DNA of 64,000 nucleotides from Pantoea agglomerans (GTDB lineage: Bacteria > Pseudomonadota > Gammaproteobacteria > Enterobacterales > Enterobacteriaceae). This document shows positions 1 through 10,176 of the stretch, piece by piece (position 1 is the stretch's first letter; the number at the start of each line of letters is the position of its first letter). The stretch lies in the NCBI RefSeq assembly GCF_020149765.1, contig NZ_CP083809.1:186001-250000 (forward strand), written 5' to 3'. The notes under the pieces were generated by a model. The model searched no databases. It was not told the DNA's origin and was given only the letters and a program-made list of their open reading frames with translations. The position numbers and the translations under genes are program-made.

Positions 1-147
1 ATGGCGTTCCGTAAAGTGCTAATGGTGGATCAGATTGAAAGCCTGTCGCTGTTCGATCCGGCCAGCGCCAGCTCGCTGGCGATGACGCATCACGACGGCG
101 TGCCGCTCGAAACAGAGGGGAGTTTTACGCCCCACTCTCCGCCGTAA
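1..147 (+). CDS. Partial or short CDS of unknown function
   Basis: The reading frame is open from base 1 to a TAA at 145-147, giving 48 codons. It begins with an ATG at the window edge, but no upstream sequence is visible, so that ATG may be internal to a longer gene cut by the edge. The peptide has no signal sequence, membrane segment or motif I recognise, and I assign no function. The gene ends about 80 bases before the next start, on the same strand. Confidence 0.35.
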   Translation: MAFRKVLMVDQIESLSLFDPASASSLAMTHHDGVPLETEGSFTPHSPP

Positions 148-225
148 ACCGCTTGTGCGCGCGCCGCGCTTAATGACGCATTCGACTATAAGCTGTTTAA
201 GACACTTCATCAGAGAGGAACGGAT

Positions 226-888
226 ATGGCAGGCAAAGCATTAGTTATCGGCGCATCGCGCGGCATCGGCCTGGCGGTGGTCAGGGCGCTGGCGGCCAAA
301 GGGTGGCAGGTCACGGCGACCTACCGCAGCAGCGCGCCGGAGGCGGAGGCGCAGTGGCACGCGCTGGATATGACCCATCAGGAGGAGGTGCGTCAGCTGG
401 CGGCGCGGCTTAAAGAGGAAACCTTCGATGCGATCCTGATCAACGCCGGTATTTCCGGCCCGTCGCATCAGAACCTGCTGCAGAGCAGTGACGACGAGCT
501 GGCGCAGCTGTTCCTGACCAACGCCATCGCGCCGGTGCGCTGCGCGGAGGCGCTGCTGCCGCTGCTGGCGAAGCAGAACGGCGTTATCGGCTTCACCACC
601 TCCATTCTCGGCAGTCTGAACGAGAACGACACGGCGGCGATGCCGATCTACTCCGCCAGCAAGTCGGCGCTTAATATGCTGAGCCGCGCGCTGCTGCCGC
701 AGATTAACCAGCATAACGCGACGCTGCTGTCGCTGCATCCGGGCTGGGTGAAAACCGATATGGGCGGTGAGTCCGCGCCGGTAACGGTCGAGCAGAGCGG
801 CGAAGGGCTGGTGCAGCAGCTGGAGGCCTGGCGCGGACGCGGCGGCCATCACTACGTGGACTACGCCGGACAGCTTTTGCAGTGGTAA
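226..888 (+). CDS. SDR family NAD(P)-dependent oxidoreductase
   Basis: This is a 220-residue classical short-chain dehydrogenase/reductase, slightly short for the family (about 250). The cofactor motif GASRGIG lies at residues 9-15 and the structural NAG at 73-75. The catalytic pair is Tyr142 and Lys146 (YSASK), with candidate catalytic serines at 126-130. The PGWVKTD segment near 172-178 is typical after the active site. The start follows an AGAGAGGA ribosome site. It should be a cytoplasmic NAD(P)H-dependent oxidoreductase; the sequence does not show the substrate. It looks monocistronic, with a terminator just downstream. Confidence 0.9.
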   Translation: MAGKALVIGASRGIGLAVVRALAAKGWQVTATYRSSAPEAEAQWHALDMTHQEEVRQLAARLKEETFDAILINAGISGPSHQNLLQSSDDELAQLFLTNAIAPVRCAEALLPLLAKQNGVIGFTTSILGSLNENDTAAMPIYSASKSALNMLSRALLPQINQHNATLLSLHPGWVKTDMGGESAPVTVEQSGEGLVQQLEAWRGRGGHHYVDYAGQLLQW

Positions 889-893
889 AACAG

Positions 894-913
894 GGCGCGC
901 CAGCGCCTTTTTT
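894..913 (+). terminator. Intrinsic terminator of the SDR gene
   Basis: A GGCGC/GCGCC stem with a GCCA loop is followed by six T residues, six bases after the SDR stop codon. Confidence 0.75.
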
Positions 914-967
914 GCATCTGCATCCCTGAAACACTACACTCGCGGCATAGTCTGACAAGGAGTTAGT

Positions 968-1627
968 ATGTCTCAGTCCCTTCAGCGCAAGCCGCTGCCG
1001 CTGCCTGGCGGCCACAATAAAGTCCTGTTGCACTCCTGCTGCGCGCCCTGCTCGGGCGAGGTCATGGAGGCGATGCTGGCGTCCGGCATCGATTACACCA
1101 TCTTTTTCTATAACCCCAATATCCATCCGTTGAAAGAGTATGAGCTGCGCAAAGAGGAGAATATCCGCTTCGCTGAGCAGTTCGGCGTGCCCTTTGTCGA
1201 CGCGGACTACGATCGCGATAACTGGTTTGAGCGCGCAAAAGGCATGGAGTGGGAGCCGGAGCGCGGCGAACGCTGCACCATGTGTTTCGATATGCGCTTT
1301 GAGCGCACCGCGCTCTATGCGCATGAACATGGCTTTCCGGTGATCACCAGCTCGCTCGGCATTTCGCGCTGGAAAAATATGCAGCAGATCAACGACTGCG
1401 GCGTGCGCGCCGCCAGCCGCTATCCCGAGATGATCTACTGGGATTACAACTGGCGTAAAGGCGGCGGATCGGCGCGCATGATCGAAATCAGCAAGCGCGA
1501 GCGATTTTATCAGCAGGAGTATTGCGGCTGCGTCTATTCGCTGCGCGACAGCAATCGGCATCGCGTAGCCAGCGGGCGTGAACGCATTAAAATCGGCGTG
1601 CAATATTACTCGCCGGACGAAGAGTAG
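968..1627 (+). CDS. queH: Epoxyqueuosine reductase QueH
   Basis: QueH (DUF208) carries out the last step of queuosine synthesis, reducing epoxyqueuosine to queuosine in the wobble position of GUN-anticodon tRNAs. The 219-residue protein has the family's cysteine pattern: CCAPC at residues 24-28, CTMC at 103-106 and CGC at 186-188. These are expected to bind an Fe-S cluster and a second metal. QueH is the non-homologous alternative to cobalamin-dependent QueG used by E. coli. A GACAAGGAG-type ribosome site precedes the ATG. The gene stands alone between two terminators. The queuosine-precursor transporter gene yhhQ lies in the same window near 28 kb. Confidence 0.93.
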   Translation: MSQSLQRKPLPLPGGHNKVLLHSCCAPCSGEVMEAMLASGIDYTIFFYNPNIHPLKEYELRKEENIRFAEQFGVPFVDADYDRDNWFERAKGMEWEPERGERCTMCFDMRFERTALYAHEHGFPVITSSLGISRWKNMQQINDCGVRAASRYPEMIYWDYNWRKGGGSARMIEISKRERFYQQEYCGCVYSLRDSNRHRVASGRERIKIGVQYYSPDEE

Positions 1628-1629
1628 AA

Positions 1630-1660
1630 AAATAAAGGGCGCTGTGGTCGCCCTTTATTT
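1630..1660. terminator. Bidirectional terminator between queH and the AraC-type regulator
   Basis: A perfect 12-bp stem (AAATAAAGGGCG and its complement) encloses a 7-base loop, with A/T runs on both flanks. It sits between convergent genes and can serve both strands. Confidence 0.85.
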
Positions 1661-1679
1661 TTCACTGTTATAAACGCCA

Positions 1680-2171
1680 TCAGCGCAGGCCATTGCAGGC
1701 CTCTGCAGTGTCGATATTGCGAATATCCAGACGCGCAGAGGTAAAACGTTTGTGGTTGTTGACAACGGGCTTTGCCTGTAGACAGAGCTCGCAGGGATTA
1801 ATATTGCCTTCCAGCTGCGCCTGGATTTCTGGATCGAGCTGACGCTTGCGACAGACGTAGGGCGTACAGCCCATGACCTGCTTAAACGAGCGCGTAAATG
1901 ACTGCTGACTTTCGAAATGGTATTTCATCGCCAGGGTAATAATCGGCGTGTTACTGCTTTTCAGGATGTAGACGCAGGCGGCCAGTTTACGCTTGCGAAT
2001 ATAGCGCGCCAGCGTCTCGTTGCGGCAGCGGGCGAAAAGCTTCTGTAGATACCATTTGGAATAGCCGGACTTTTCGGCAATATCATTAATGCTGAGTCGC
2101 TGATCGAGATGGGTGTTAATCCACTCGGTCACGCTATCAATCACCTCTTCATTATATTTCTTCTCTTGCAT
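1680..2171 (-). CDS. AraC family transcriptional regulator, MarA/SoxS/Rob-like
   Basis: Residues 8-110 form the two helix-turn-helix DNA-binding unit of the MarA/SoxS/RamA group. GYSKWYLQKLF (36-46) and FESQQSFTRSFK (86-97) match the family's recognition helices. Unlike the roughly 110-130-residue MarA and SoxS, this 163-residue protein has a C-terminal extension of about 50 residues with a CELC motif (127-130). No ligand-binding domain precedes the HTH region. I place the start at the second ATG (2171), which has AGGTGG just upstream; an in-frame ATG at 2183 is the alternative. Targets are unknown. The divergent alpha/beta hydrolase gene is an obvious candidate. Confidence 0.88.
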   Translation of the reverse strand: MQEKKYNEEVIDSVTEWINTHLDQRLSINDIAEKSGYSKWYLQKLFARCRNETLARYIRKRKLAACVYILKSSNTPIITLAMKYHFESQQSFTRSFKQVMGCTPYVCRKRQLDPEIQAQLEGNINPCELCLQAKPVVNNHKRFTSARLDIRNIDTAEACNGLR

Positions 2172-2586
2172 AATCCACCTCATAAAAAATTGCGCATAGT
2201 GTATGGTTTTTAATCTTTCGCTAAGTGTGGCTTAAGTAAAGAAGTATCAGAATATTCATTTTTATTTTTTTACAAGAGGAGCGATATATGAGTTTTTTAT
2301 CAAAAAGGAGGCCGTGTTGTATTTTGGTTGTGAAAATTAAGCCAAAAAAATAAATAAACGTAACTTAATCTTCTCGCGCCGTCGGGAATATTTAGATTTT
2401 CTGCAATATTTATGACGGTAATTGACGGAGGCGGGCATTTTATTCGCTTTTGACCATCAGGAAAAATGACAGAGAGCAGACTAAGCTTTTTTGTAGAAAA
2501 ATCATTTATATGACACAGCGCAACAATACGACTGGCCTTAGCGCGTGTCACACTGCCGCTCTTTTGCTCATAATGGAGATCACCGC
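2172..2586. other. AT-rich intergenic region between the AraC-type regulator and the hydrolase
   Basis: This 415-base stretch is clearly more AT-rich than its surroundings, especially 2200-2360. It must hold the promoters of the divergent regulator and hydrolase genes. The one coding candidate I see is the 21-codon ORF at 2288-2353. The longer overlapping ORFs in this stretch lack ribosome sites or run into the hydrolase gene in the wrong frame. I could not single out a clear operator. Confidence 0.5.
2288..2353 (+). CDS. Candidate 21-residue small ORF
   Basis: The ATG at 2288 follows a near-ideal ribosome site (AAGAGGAG, ending 6 bases upstream) and opens a 21-codon frame ending in TAA. The peptide is basic, with six lysines, two arginines and a CC pair before a short hydrophobic ILVV stretch. 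It lies divergently from the AraC-type regulator gene. I recognise no family. The strong ribosome site in non-coding-looking AT-rich DNA is the only real support; it could be a leader peptide or chance. Confidence 0.3.
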   Translation: MSFLSKRRPCCILVVKIKPKK

Positions 2587-3609
2587 ATGCGTCCGACCTC
2601 TGGCCCGAAAAAATCGCTTGCTGCGCTACTTGCCTCAGTAACCCTGTTTAGCGCTGCGCCCGCTTTTGCCGCCACCACCTATGGCGAACAGCTGGAAGGC
2701 TTCCAGTATCCTTTCCCGCTCCAGCGCTTCAGCTTCTCTTCTCAGCAGCAGATGCTCAGCATGGGCTATATGGATGTCAGGCCAACCGGTCGCGCCAACG
2801 GGCAGACCGTGGTGCTGCTGCACGGTAAAAATTTCTGCGGCGCAACCTGGGAGGTGAGCATACGCGCGCTAAGCCAGGCGGGCTATCGCGTCGTCGCGCC
2901 GGATCAGATCGGCTTTTGCAGCGCCAGCAAGCCCGATAACTATCAATACAGCTTCCAGCAGCTGGCGGATAACACTCATCAGCTGCTGGCGCATCTCGGC
3001 ATAAAGAGAGCAACGATCGTCGGCCACTCCACCGGCGGCATGCTCGCCACGCGCTATGCGCTGATGTATCCCGCCGAGACGCAGCAGCTGGTGCTGGTGA
3101 ACCCCATCGGGCTGGAGGACTGGAAAGCCAAAGGTGCCCCCTGGCGCAGCGTGGATCAGTGGTATCAGCGCGAGCTGAAGCTGGATGCGGCGGGCATCAA
3201 AAAGTATGAGCAGCACACCTACTACAGCGGCCAGTGGAAGCCGGAGTATGACAAATGGGTCGATATGCTGGCGGGCCTGAATGCCGGCCCGGGGCATAAG
3301 AAGGTGGCCTGGAACTCGGCGCTGATCTACGACATGATTTTTACCCAGCCGGTATTTTACGAGTTTGGCGATCTGAACGTGCCGACCACGCTGATGATCG
3401 GCACCGCCGATACCACCGCTATCGGCAGCGATATCGCCTCGCCGGAGGTGAAAGCGACGCTGGGTCACTATGAGGTGCTGGGCAAAGAGGCGGCGAAGCG
3501 CATTCCCGGCGCGCGCCTGATTGAGTTTCCCGGCATGGGCCATGCGCCACAGATGGAGTCGCCCGATCGCTTTAATCAGACGTTAATTGAGGCGTTAGCG
3601 CAGCGCTAA
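2587..3609 (+). CDS. Exported alpha/beta hydrolase
   Basis: The 340-residue protein starts with a cleavable signal peptide (hydrophobic core about 10-24, AFA-AT cleavage near 28), so it should be periplasmic. The mature part is an alpha/beta hydrolase: oxyanion segment HGKN (79-82), nucleophile elbow GHSTGG with Ser148, and His319 in GHAPQ. A GGAG ribosome site supports the start at 2587 rather than an in-frame ATG at 2545, whose product would hide the signal peptide. The substrate is unknown; esterase, haloperoxidase-like or C-C hydrolase activity is possible. It is divergent from a MarA-like regulator that may control it. Confidence 0.88.
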   Translation: MRPTSGPKKSLAALLASVTLFSAAPAFAATTYGEQLEGFQYPFPLQRFSFSSQQQMLSMGYMDVRPTGRANGQTVVLLHGKNFCGATWEVSIRALSQAGYRVVAPDQIGFCSASKPDNYQYSFQQLADNTHQLLAHLGIKRATIVGHSTGGMLATRYALMYPAETQQLVLVNPIGLEDWKAKGAPWRSVDQWYQRELKLDAAGIKKYEQHTYYSGQWKPEYDKWVDMLAGLNAGPGHKKVAWNSALIYDMIFTQPVFYEFGDLNVPTTLMIGTADTTAIGSDIASPEVKATLGHYEVLGKEAAKRIPGARLIEFPGMGHAPQMESPDRFNQTLIEALAQR

Positions 3610-3629
3610 CGTTGCAGGGGCGAAAAGCG

Positions 3630-3656
3630 ATCCTGCCGTCGTTGCGACGGCAGGAT
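3630..3656. terminator. Hairpin between the hydrolase gene and hemB
   Basis: A perfect 11-bp stem (ATCCTGCCGTC and its complement) encloses a 5-base loop between convergent genes. The minus strand continues with CGCTTTTCG, so it fits better as the hemB terminator. The T run is weak. Confidence 0.6.
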
Positions 3657-3666
3657 GTGGAAGCGA

Positions 3667-4650
3667 TCAGAGGATTTTCTGTTCTGCGAGGTCGAGGGCG
3701 AAGTAGCTGAAAATCAGGTCGGCGCCGGCGCGTTTAATCGCACCCAGGCTCTCCAGCACGACGTTACGCTCGTCGATAGCACCCGCCTGGGCGGCGAATT
3801 TGATCATCGCGTATTCGCCGCTCACCTGGTACGCCGCCAGCGGCAGCTCAGTGCGTTCGCGGATGTCGCGCAGCACGTCGAGGTAGGCGCCAGCCGGTTT
3901 CACCATCAGCGAATCCGCGCCTTCGGCCGCGTCGATCAGCGACTCGCGAATCGCTTCGCGGCGGTTCATCGGATTCATTTGATAAGTTTTGCGATCGCCT
4001 TTCAGCGCGGTGCCGGCCGCTTCGCGGAACGGGCCGTAGAACGACGAGGCGAACTTGGTGGAGTAGGACATAATAGCGGTCTGGGTAAAGCCCGCCGCGT
4101 CCAGCGCCTGGCGGATCGCCTTAACCTGGCCATCCATCGCCGCCGACGGCGCGATAAAGTCCGCGCCCGCCGCTGCCGCCACCACCGCCTGCTTGCCGAG
4201 GTTGATCAGGGTTGCGTCGTTATCCACGCCGTGATCGCACAGCACGCCGCAGTGGCCGTGGCTGGTGTATTCGCAGAAGCAGGTGTCGGACATAACGATC
4301 ATTTCCGGCACCGTCTCTTTGCAGATGCGCGACATGCGCGCCACCAGGCCGTTTTCATTCCAGGCATCGCTGCCGGTGGCGTCGGTGTGGTGCGAGATGC
4401 CGAAGGTCATCACCGAGCGGATGCCCGCTTTGGCGATGCGCTCGATTTCCCAGGCGAGGCGCTTTTCCGGAATGCGCATCACGCCCGGCATCGCTTCAAT
4501 GGCCTTGTAGTCGTCAACGCCTTCCTCAACGAAAATCGGCAGCGCCAGATCGTTCAGGCTGAGGGAGGTTTCCTGGAAGAGTTCACGCATCGCGGGGCTG
4601 GAGCGCAGCCTTCTTGGACGCTGGAGCAGAGTAAAGTCAGACATATTCAT
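3667..4650 (-). CDS. hemB: Porphobilinogen synthase (delta-aminolevulinic acid dehydratase)
   Basis: HemB condenses two 5-aminolevulinate molecules to porphobilinogen in cytoplasmic heme synthesis. The 327-residue protein aligns end to end with E. coli HemB (324). The Schiff-base lysines are Lys199 (SYSTKFAS) and Lys251 (MVKPAGAY). The zinc-binding cysteines are in [13 protein letters not shown] (Cys124, 126, 134), so it is a zinc-dependent type. Two in-frame ATGs (4650 and 4644) are both plausible starts. It is transcribed alone, behind the proP terminator on the same strand. Confidence 0.98.
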   Translation of the reverse strand: MNMSDFTLLQRPRRLRSSPAMRELFQETSLSLNDLALPIFVEEGVDDYKAIEAMPGVMRIPEKRLAWEIERIAKAGIRSVMTFGISHHTDATGSDAWNENGLVARMSRICKETVPEMIVMSDTCFCEYTSHGHCGVLCDHGVDNDATLINLGKQAVVAAAAGADFIAPSAAMDGQVKAIRQALDAAGFTQTAIMSYSTKFASSFYGPFREAAGTALKGDRKTYQMNPMNRREAIRESLIDAAEGADSLMVKPAGAYLDVLRDIRERTELPLAAYQVSGEYAMIKFAAQAGAIDERNVVLESLGAIKRAGADLIFSYFALDLAEQKIL

Positions 4651-4721
4651 TCTTACGCAGGTGAAAAAAGTAGCGATAGTCTACTCCTTTTAACGCGCGA
4701 GAATGAAGATTGTGTGCGGCG

Positions 4722-4748
4722 CAAAAAAAAGCCCGCCGAGTGGCGGGC
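4722..4748 (-). terminator. Intrinsic terminator of proP
   Basis: On the minus strand a GCCCGCC-type stem (4731-4737 with 4742-4748, 4-base loop) is followed by eight T residues, 10 bases after the proP stop codon. Confidence 0.88.
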
Positions 4749-4758
4749 CTTAAACGGA

Positions 4759-6264
4759 TTACTCGTTAATATCGGGGTGCTGCTGCACCAGATTCTTACG
4801 CTTCGCCTCAAGGCGGGCGATCTCAGCGTCGATATCTTCGATTTTATGTTCGATATTGTCGTGATGCTCCTGCAGGATTTCACGCGCCTCTTCGAGGTCG
4901 GACGCGGCAGGCGCCGCGCCGCGCAGCGGTTTGTTCGCCGTCTCTTTCATATAGATGCCGGTAATCAGGCCGATCACCGCCACCACCATCAGGTAGTAGG
5001 CCGGCATATAGAGGTTATTGGTGGTCTCCACCAGCCAGGCGGCAAGCGTCGGCGTCAGACCGGCAATCAGCACGGAGATGTTAAAGGCGCTCGCCAGCGC
5101 GCTGTAGCGGATATGCGTCGGGAACATGGCCGGCAGCGACGACGCCATCACGCCGGTAAAGGCGTTAAGGATCACCGCCATCAGCAGCAGACCGGCGAAA
5201 ATCAGACCCAGCACGCCGCTGTTAATCAGCATAAAGGACGGTACAGAGAAGATCAGCAGGGCGATACTGCCGATGATCACAAACGGACGACGGCCGAAGC
5301 GGTCGCTGAGCATGCCCATTACCGGCTGCACAAACAGCATGCCGATCATAATGGCGATAATAATCAGTACGCCGTGATCTTCCGAGTAGTGCAGGTTATG
5401 CGACAGATAGCTCGGCATATAGGTCAGCAGCATGTAGTAGGTGACGTTGGTGGCGATCACCAGACCGATACAGGCAAGCAGGCTTTTCCAGTGCTTGCTG
5501 GCGATCTCTTTAAACGACACTTTCGGGCCGTCGCGCAGGCCTTCGCGGTCGCCTTGCTCCAGCTTTTCAACGTGCTGCTGGAAGGCTGGCGTCTCTTCCA
5601 GCGCGTGACGCAGGTAGAGGCCGATAATGCCGAGCGGCAGCGCGAGGAAGAACGGCAGGCGCCAGCCCCATTCCATAAACTTCGCTTCGCCGATAATCGC
5701 TGAGATCAGCACCACGATGCCGGCGCCGAGCACAAAGCCAGCGATCGAGCCGAAGTCGAGCCAGCTTCCCATAAAGCCGCGCTTGCGGTCAGGGGAATAT
5801 TCAGCAACGAAGATGGAAGCGCCGGTATATTCGCCGCCCACCGAGAAGCCCTGCGCCATCTTGGCGATCAGCAGCAGAATCGGTGCCCAGATACCAATCG
5901 AGGCGTAAGAGGGGATCAGGCCGATACAGAAGGTACTGATCGACATAATCACAATGGTGATTGAGAGAATCTTCTGGCGACCGTATTTATCGCCCAGCAT
6001 ACCGAAGAAGAGGCCGCCCAGCGGGCGAATCAGGAAGGGAACGGAAAAGGTACCGAGCGCGGCGATCATCTGCACGCCTGGTGACGCATCGGGGAAAAAG
6101 ACCTTACCCAGCGCGTAGGCGACGAAGCCGTACACGCCAAAATCGAACCATTCCATCGCGTTACCCAGCGACGCGGCAGTAATGGCTTTGCGCAAACGGG
6201 CGTCATCGATAATAGTGACGTCATCCAGCCCAATAGGTTTGACACGCTTCCTACGTAGTTTCAT
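4759..6264 (-). CDS. proP: Proline/glycine betaine:H+ symporter ProP
   Basis: ProP is an inner-membrane, osmosensing MFS symporter that imports proline, glycine betaine and other compatible solutes. The start at 6264 gives 501 residues (E. coli has 500). An in-frame ATG at 6375 would add 37 residues unlike the family. Twelve membrane segments are visible, with the MFS loop motifs GDKYGRQK and SDRFGRRP. A heptad-rich, charged C-terminus (about 455-501) matches the antiparallel coiled coil that tunes osmotic activation in E. coli ProP. It has its own terminator and a long upstream region. Confidence 0.97.
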   Translation of the reverse strand: MKLRRKRVKPIGLDDVTIIDDARLRKAITAASLGNAMEWFDFGVYGFVAYALGKVFFPDASPGVQMIAALGTFSVPFLIRPLGGLFFGMLGDKYGRQKILSITIVIMSISTFCIGLIPSYASIGIWAPILLLIAKMAQGFSVGGEYTGASIFVAEYSPDRKRGFMGSWLDFGSIAGFVLGAGIVVLISAIIGEAKFMEWGWRLPFFLALPLGIIGLYLRHALEETPAFQQHVEKLEQGDREGLRDGPKVSFKEIASKHWKSLLACIGLVIATNVTYYMLLTYMPSYLSHNLHYSEDHGVLIIIAIMIGMLFVQPVMGMLSDRFGRRPFVIIGSIALLIFSVPSFMLINSGVLGLIFAGLLLMAVILNAFTGVMASSLPAMFPTHIRYSALASAFNISVLIAGLTPTLAAWLVETTNNLYMPAYYLMVVAVIGLITGIYMKETANKPLRGAAPAASDLEEAREILQEHHDNIEHKIEDIDAEIARLEAKRKNLVQQHPDINE

Positions 6265-6626
6265 AGAGTTACCCTGTAATAGCACATGAAAGTCCTCAAG
6301 GTCGCGAACCGATTGAACGAAACAGTCCGCGGCATTGAGAAAATTTAAGCATAGCCGTTCGGCAGAATTTTCCACTGGCTACTAGGCGCAATAATTAGTA
6401 TTGAAATTATTGCAACCAGTGGCAGAGTATACCGTTTTTCGTTGATATTTGTCATGTTTGGCCTGATAGCGGCCTTTTTTGCCGACGATAGCGGAATAGC
6501 AGGCGGTTGGATAAGGCGCTTAACGCCGCTGATTTTTGCAAGGTTTTGCGACGCTTAGCGGAAAGAGAGGAAAATCTGACCGCCGCGCTTCGGTTAAAAT
6601 TGCGGCGTCTGCGTCAGAAGGCGGCG
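6265..6626. other. Intergenic region upstream of proP
   Basis: These 362 bases lie between proP and the end of the hydroxyacid dehydrogenase gene, both on the minus strand. The AT-rich part (about 6330-6480) should hold the proP promoters. A GGCC stem with a run of six T at 6460-6480 is a weak plus-strand terminator-like element. An interrupted CGCCGC/GCGGCG pair (6581-6607) may terminate the dehydrogenase transcript. I see no convincing gene. Confidence 0.4.
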
Positions 6627-7560
<934 letters not shown>

Positions 7561-7583
<23 letters not shown>

Positions 7584-9165
7584 CGTCAGATTCCTCTGTG
7601 CGTATCGGCTGATACGTATGCTCTGCGAGCCAGGCGATAAGCGTGCTGTTATCCATAGGCAAAGCATAATAGTAGCCCTGAATAAAGGTCACGCCGCGCT
7701 GGCGCAGGTAGAGGTACTGCAACGCCGTCTCCACGCCTTCGCCCAGCACCTCCAGCTGCAGCTTATGGCTGAGGGTGATAATGGCGTCCAGCACCGGCGT
7801 TTCGCCCGACAGCGACTCAATCGCGTTGATAAAACCACGATCGATTTTCAGATAGTCGAGCGAGAAGGTCTGCAGATAGCTGAGCGAGCAGTGTCCGGTG
7901 CCGAAATCATCGATGGCTACCTTCATGCCGTCGGCGCGCAGACGATCGAGTTTTCGCGCCACATCTTCGCCATCTTTAATCAGGCTGCGCTCGGTCAGCT
8001 CCAGGGTAATCTGCAGCGGCGTCTGCTTAATTTTATCGGCGAAGTTAAGCATATCCTTCACGAAGGCGGGATGCTGCAGATGTTCGGCAGCGACGTTGAT
8101 ACCGAGATGAAAGCCTGGTTCGACCTGCCACTGCTGCACATCTTCGGCGACCAGGTCGAGAAGATGACGCGTCAGCGGCACGATCATGCCTTCCGCTTCG
8201 GCTGCGCTGATAAAAATATCGGGTCGAACCACGTCGCCGTTTGGCAGCGTCCAGCGCAGCAGCGCTTCGGCACCGTTACAGGTCTCGGTGTGGTTGTTAT
8301 AAACCGGCTGGTAGTGAACCGAAAACTGGCGCGCATTGATGGCGCGGCGGATCTCATCGCGCCAGGAGATACGGCGCTGCAGCCAGTTGGCGGTCAGAAT
8401 CATCAGCAGAATAGAGAGAATGGCCGTCATCGGCAGGAAAATCAACGTCACCTGACGCCAGGCGCGCATGATCTCCGCGCCTGGCGTCTCGATGGTCACG
8501 CTAATGGGATAGCGCTTCGACTGCGCCTGATAAATGCTGGCGCTAAACAGGCTGGCGTGAGGCGGCGTCCCCTGGCCGGTGGAGACAGGCGCGCCGTCGT
8601 TAAAGCGTATGCTGAGCCGATAGCCGCGCGCCTCGCCGATGGCGTTCATAAAATCCATCAGATACTGGCCGTCGATAAGCGCCCAGAAACCCTCATCATC
8701 CGGCAGCTGCCGGACAAAAATCACCGCCGGACGCTGCGGCACGCCAGCCGTGCCGGCAAGAGAGAGGCTCCACCAGGCTTTGCCGGTCACCGGCGGCGCA
8801 CGCAGTATCATGTCGCTTAACGAGCCGGGATTAACGCCGTAGGCCGACGAGCAGGTGATTTTAACCCCTTCCAGCTTGCCGATGGCGCGGAAATAGGCGT
8901 TAAGGTTGCCGGCGCGCTGCAGTTCGTCTTCGAATTTTTCGCAGGGCTGACGGTGAAAACGGCGTAGCCAGGTGATCATATCCCAGGCGCTGTCGCTCAT
9001 TTTTTCCGCCTGCGAGAGCAGGGTATTGGCGGCGTTGATCTGCTGCTGCTGGACGGTATGCCGCGCGTCGATCGCCGTGAACAGGATGCCGAGCAGCAAG
9101 GGCAGCACCCCGGACAGGATAATAATTATTCTTGCGTAGTCGCGTTTTCGTTTTAACGGCGGCAC
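7561..9165 (-). CDS. CSS-motif EAL-domain cyclic di-GMP phosphodiesterase
   Basis: The 534-residue inner-membrane protein has a transmembrane helix near 11-31, a periplasmic CSS-motif sensor (Cys105-Ser-Ser), a second helix near 240-262 and a cytoplasmic EAL domain. The EAL domain keeps the residues of active enzymes: EALLRW, the Asn of GINV, ELTER, IDDFGTG, KIDR, GEGVET and QGYYY. It should hydrolyse c-di-GMP to pGpG. In E. coli CSS-type phosphodiesterases, periplasmic thiol state controls stability and activity. The hydroxyacid dehydrogenase gene overlaps its 3' end. I cannot match it to one named E. coli paralogue. Confidence 0.93.
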
Positions 9166-9402
9166 CGCCAGTTCCTCTGAATGTTGATGCGTCTGTGAGG
9201 AGGTGCAGATTTAATCAGCGCAGCATAGCACGCTCTCAGGCCGTGCAGGGTAGCGTTTTGCTCAGGCGAGCGGGTGACGCAGATCAAGTATCGACCGGGC
9301 TTTGCAATTATTGAGATTGTTTTGCCGCTTTTGGCATTTCCCTGCGGCGAAAACGCTGTGTAACCATGACGTCATACTGAATAGCATAATAAAGAGGCGT
9401 CT

Positions 9403-10167
9403 ATGAGTACGGCAACCCTGGCATCTTCTTCTCTTCAGCAGCGTATTCCCGACGCGGAATGGCAGGCGCGCGTCAGGCTGGCGCAGGCCTATCATCTGGC
9501 GGCAAAGCTGCGCTGGACCGACCATATCTATACCCACTTTTCGCTGCGCGTGCCGGGCGATCGTCCGCACTTCCTGATTAATGCTTTCGGCCAGACGTTT
9601 GACGAGATCCTGCCGGAAACCCTGGTGAAGATCGATATCGACGGCAATATTATCGACGATCCCACCGGACTGGGCATCAACCCGGCCGGCTTCGTTATCC
9701 ACAGCGCCATCCATCGCGCCCGGCCGGACGCGCATGCGGTGATGCATACCCACACGGCGGCGGGCATCGGCGTCTCGGCACAGCAGGGCGGCCTGCTGAT
9801 GATCTCGCAGCACAGCACGCGTTTTCACCAGCGCGTTGGCTACCACGACTATGAAGGTATTGCGCTCGATCTCGACGAGCAGCAGCGCATCGTCAACGAT
9901 CTCGGCAGCCTCAACGCGCTGATCCTGCGCAACCACGGCCTGCTGACCGCAGGCGGCAGCATCGAAGAAGCCTTTTATAACCTCTACTACCTTGAGCGCG
10001 CCTGCCAGGCGCAGCTGGCGGCGCAGTCGGGCGGCGCGCCGCTGATAATTCTACCGGATGCGGTGGCGGAAAAAGCGGCGCAGGCATTCGATAACAGCAT
10101 CCGCAACAAAAAGTATCAGCTGCACTGGGACGCCTATATTCGCCAGCTCAACCGCAACGCCCTGTAA
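9403..10167 (+). CDS. Class II aldolase/adducin family protein
   Basis: The 254-residue protein has the class II aldolase/adducin fold. Zinc-ligand candidates are His115 and His117 (MHTHTAAG) and His178 (RNHGLL). Family members include L-fuculose-phosphate and L-ribulose-phosphate aldolases/epimerases and many uncharacterised decarboxylase-like proteins. The sequence does not reveal the substrate. An AAGAGGCG ribosome site supports the start. A binding-protein gene follows 9 bases downstream, so the two form an operon. Confidence 0.88.
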   Translation: MSTATLASSSLQQRIPDAEWQARVRLAQAYHLAAKLRWTDHIYTHFSLRVPGDRPHFLINAFGQTFDEILPETLVKIDIDGNIIDDPTGLGINPAGFVIHSAIHRARPDAHAVMHTHTAAGIGVSAQQGGLLMISQHSTRFHQRVGYHDYEGIALDLDEQQRIVNDLGSLNALILRNHGLLTAGGSIEEAFYNLYYLERACQAQLAAQSGGAPLIILPDAVAEKAAQAFDNSIRNKKYQLHWDAYIRQLNRNAL

Positions 10168-10176
10168 GGAGCCGCT

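Noticed and set aside
2450..2641. Plus-strand ORF before the exported hydrolase
   Set aside because: It overlaps the hydrolase signal-peptide region in another frame and has no ribosome site. The hydrolase start at 2587 is better supported.
3655..5703. 682-codon plus-strand ORF
   Set aside because: It lies antisense across all of hemB and most of proP, spans the proP terminator, is rich in His/Arg/Gln as expected from reading GC-rich genes backwards, and shows no domain.
6460..6480. GGCC hairpin with six T on the plus strand
   Set aside because: The stem is only four base pairs and no plus-strand gene precedes it. It is too weak to propose a small RNA.
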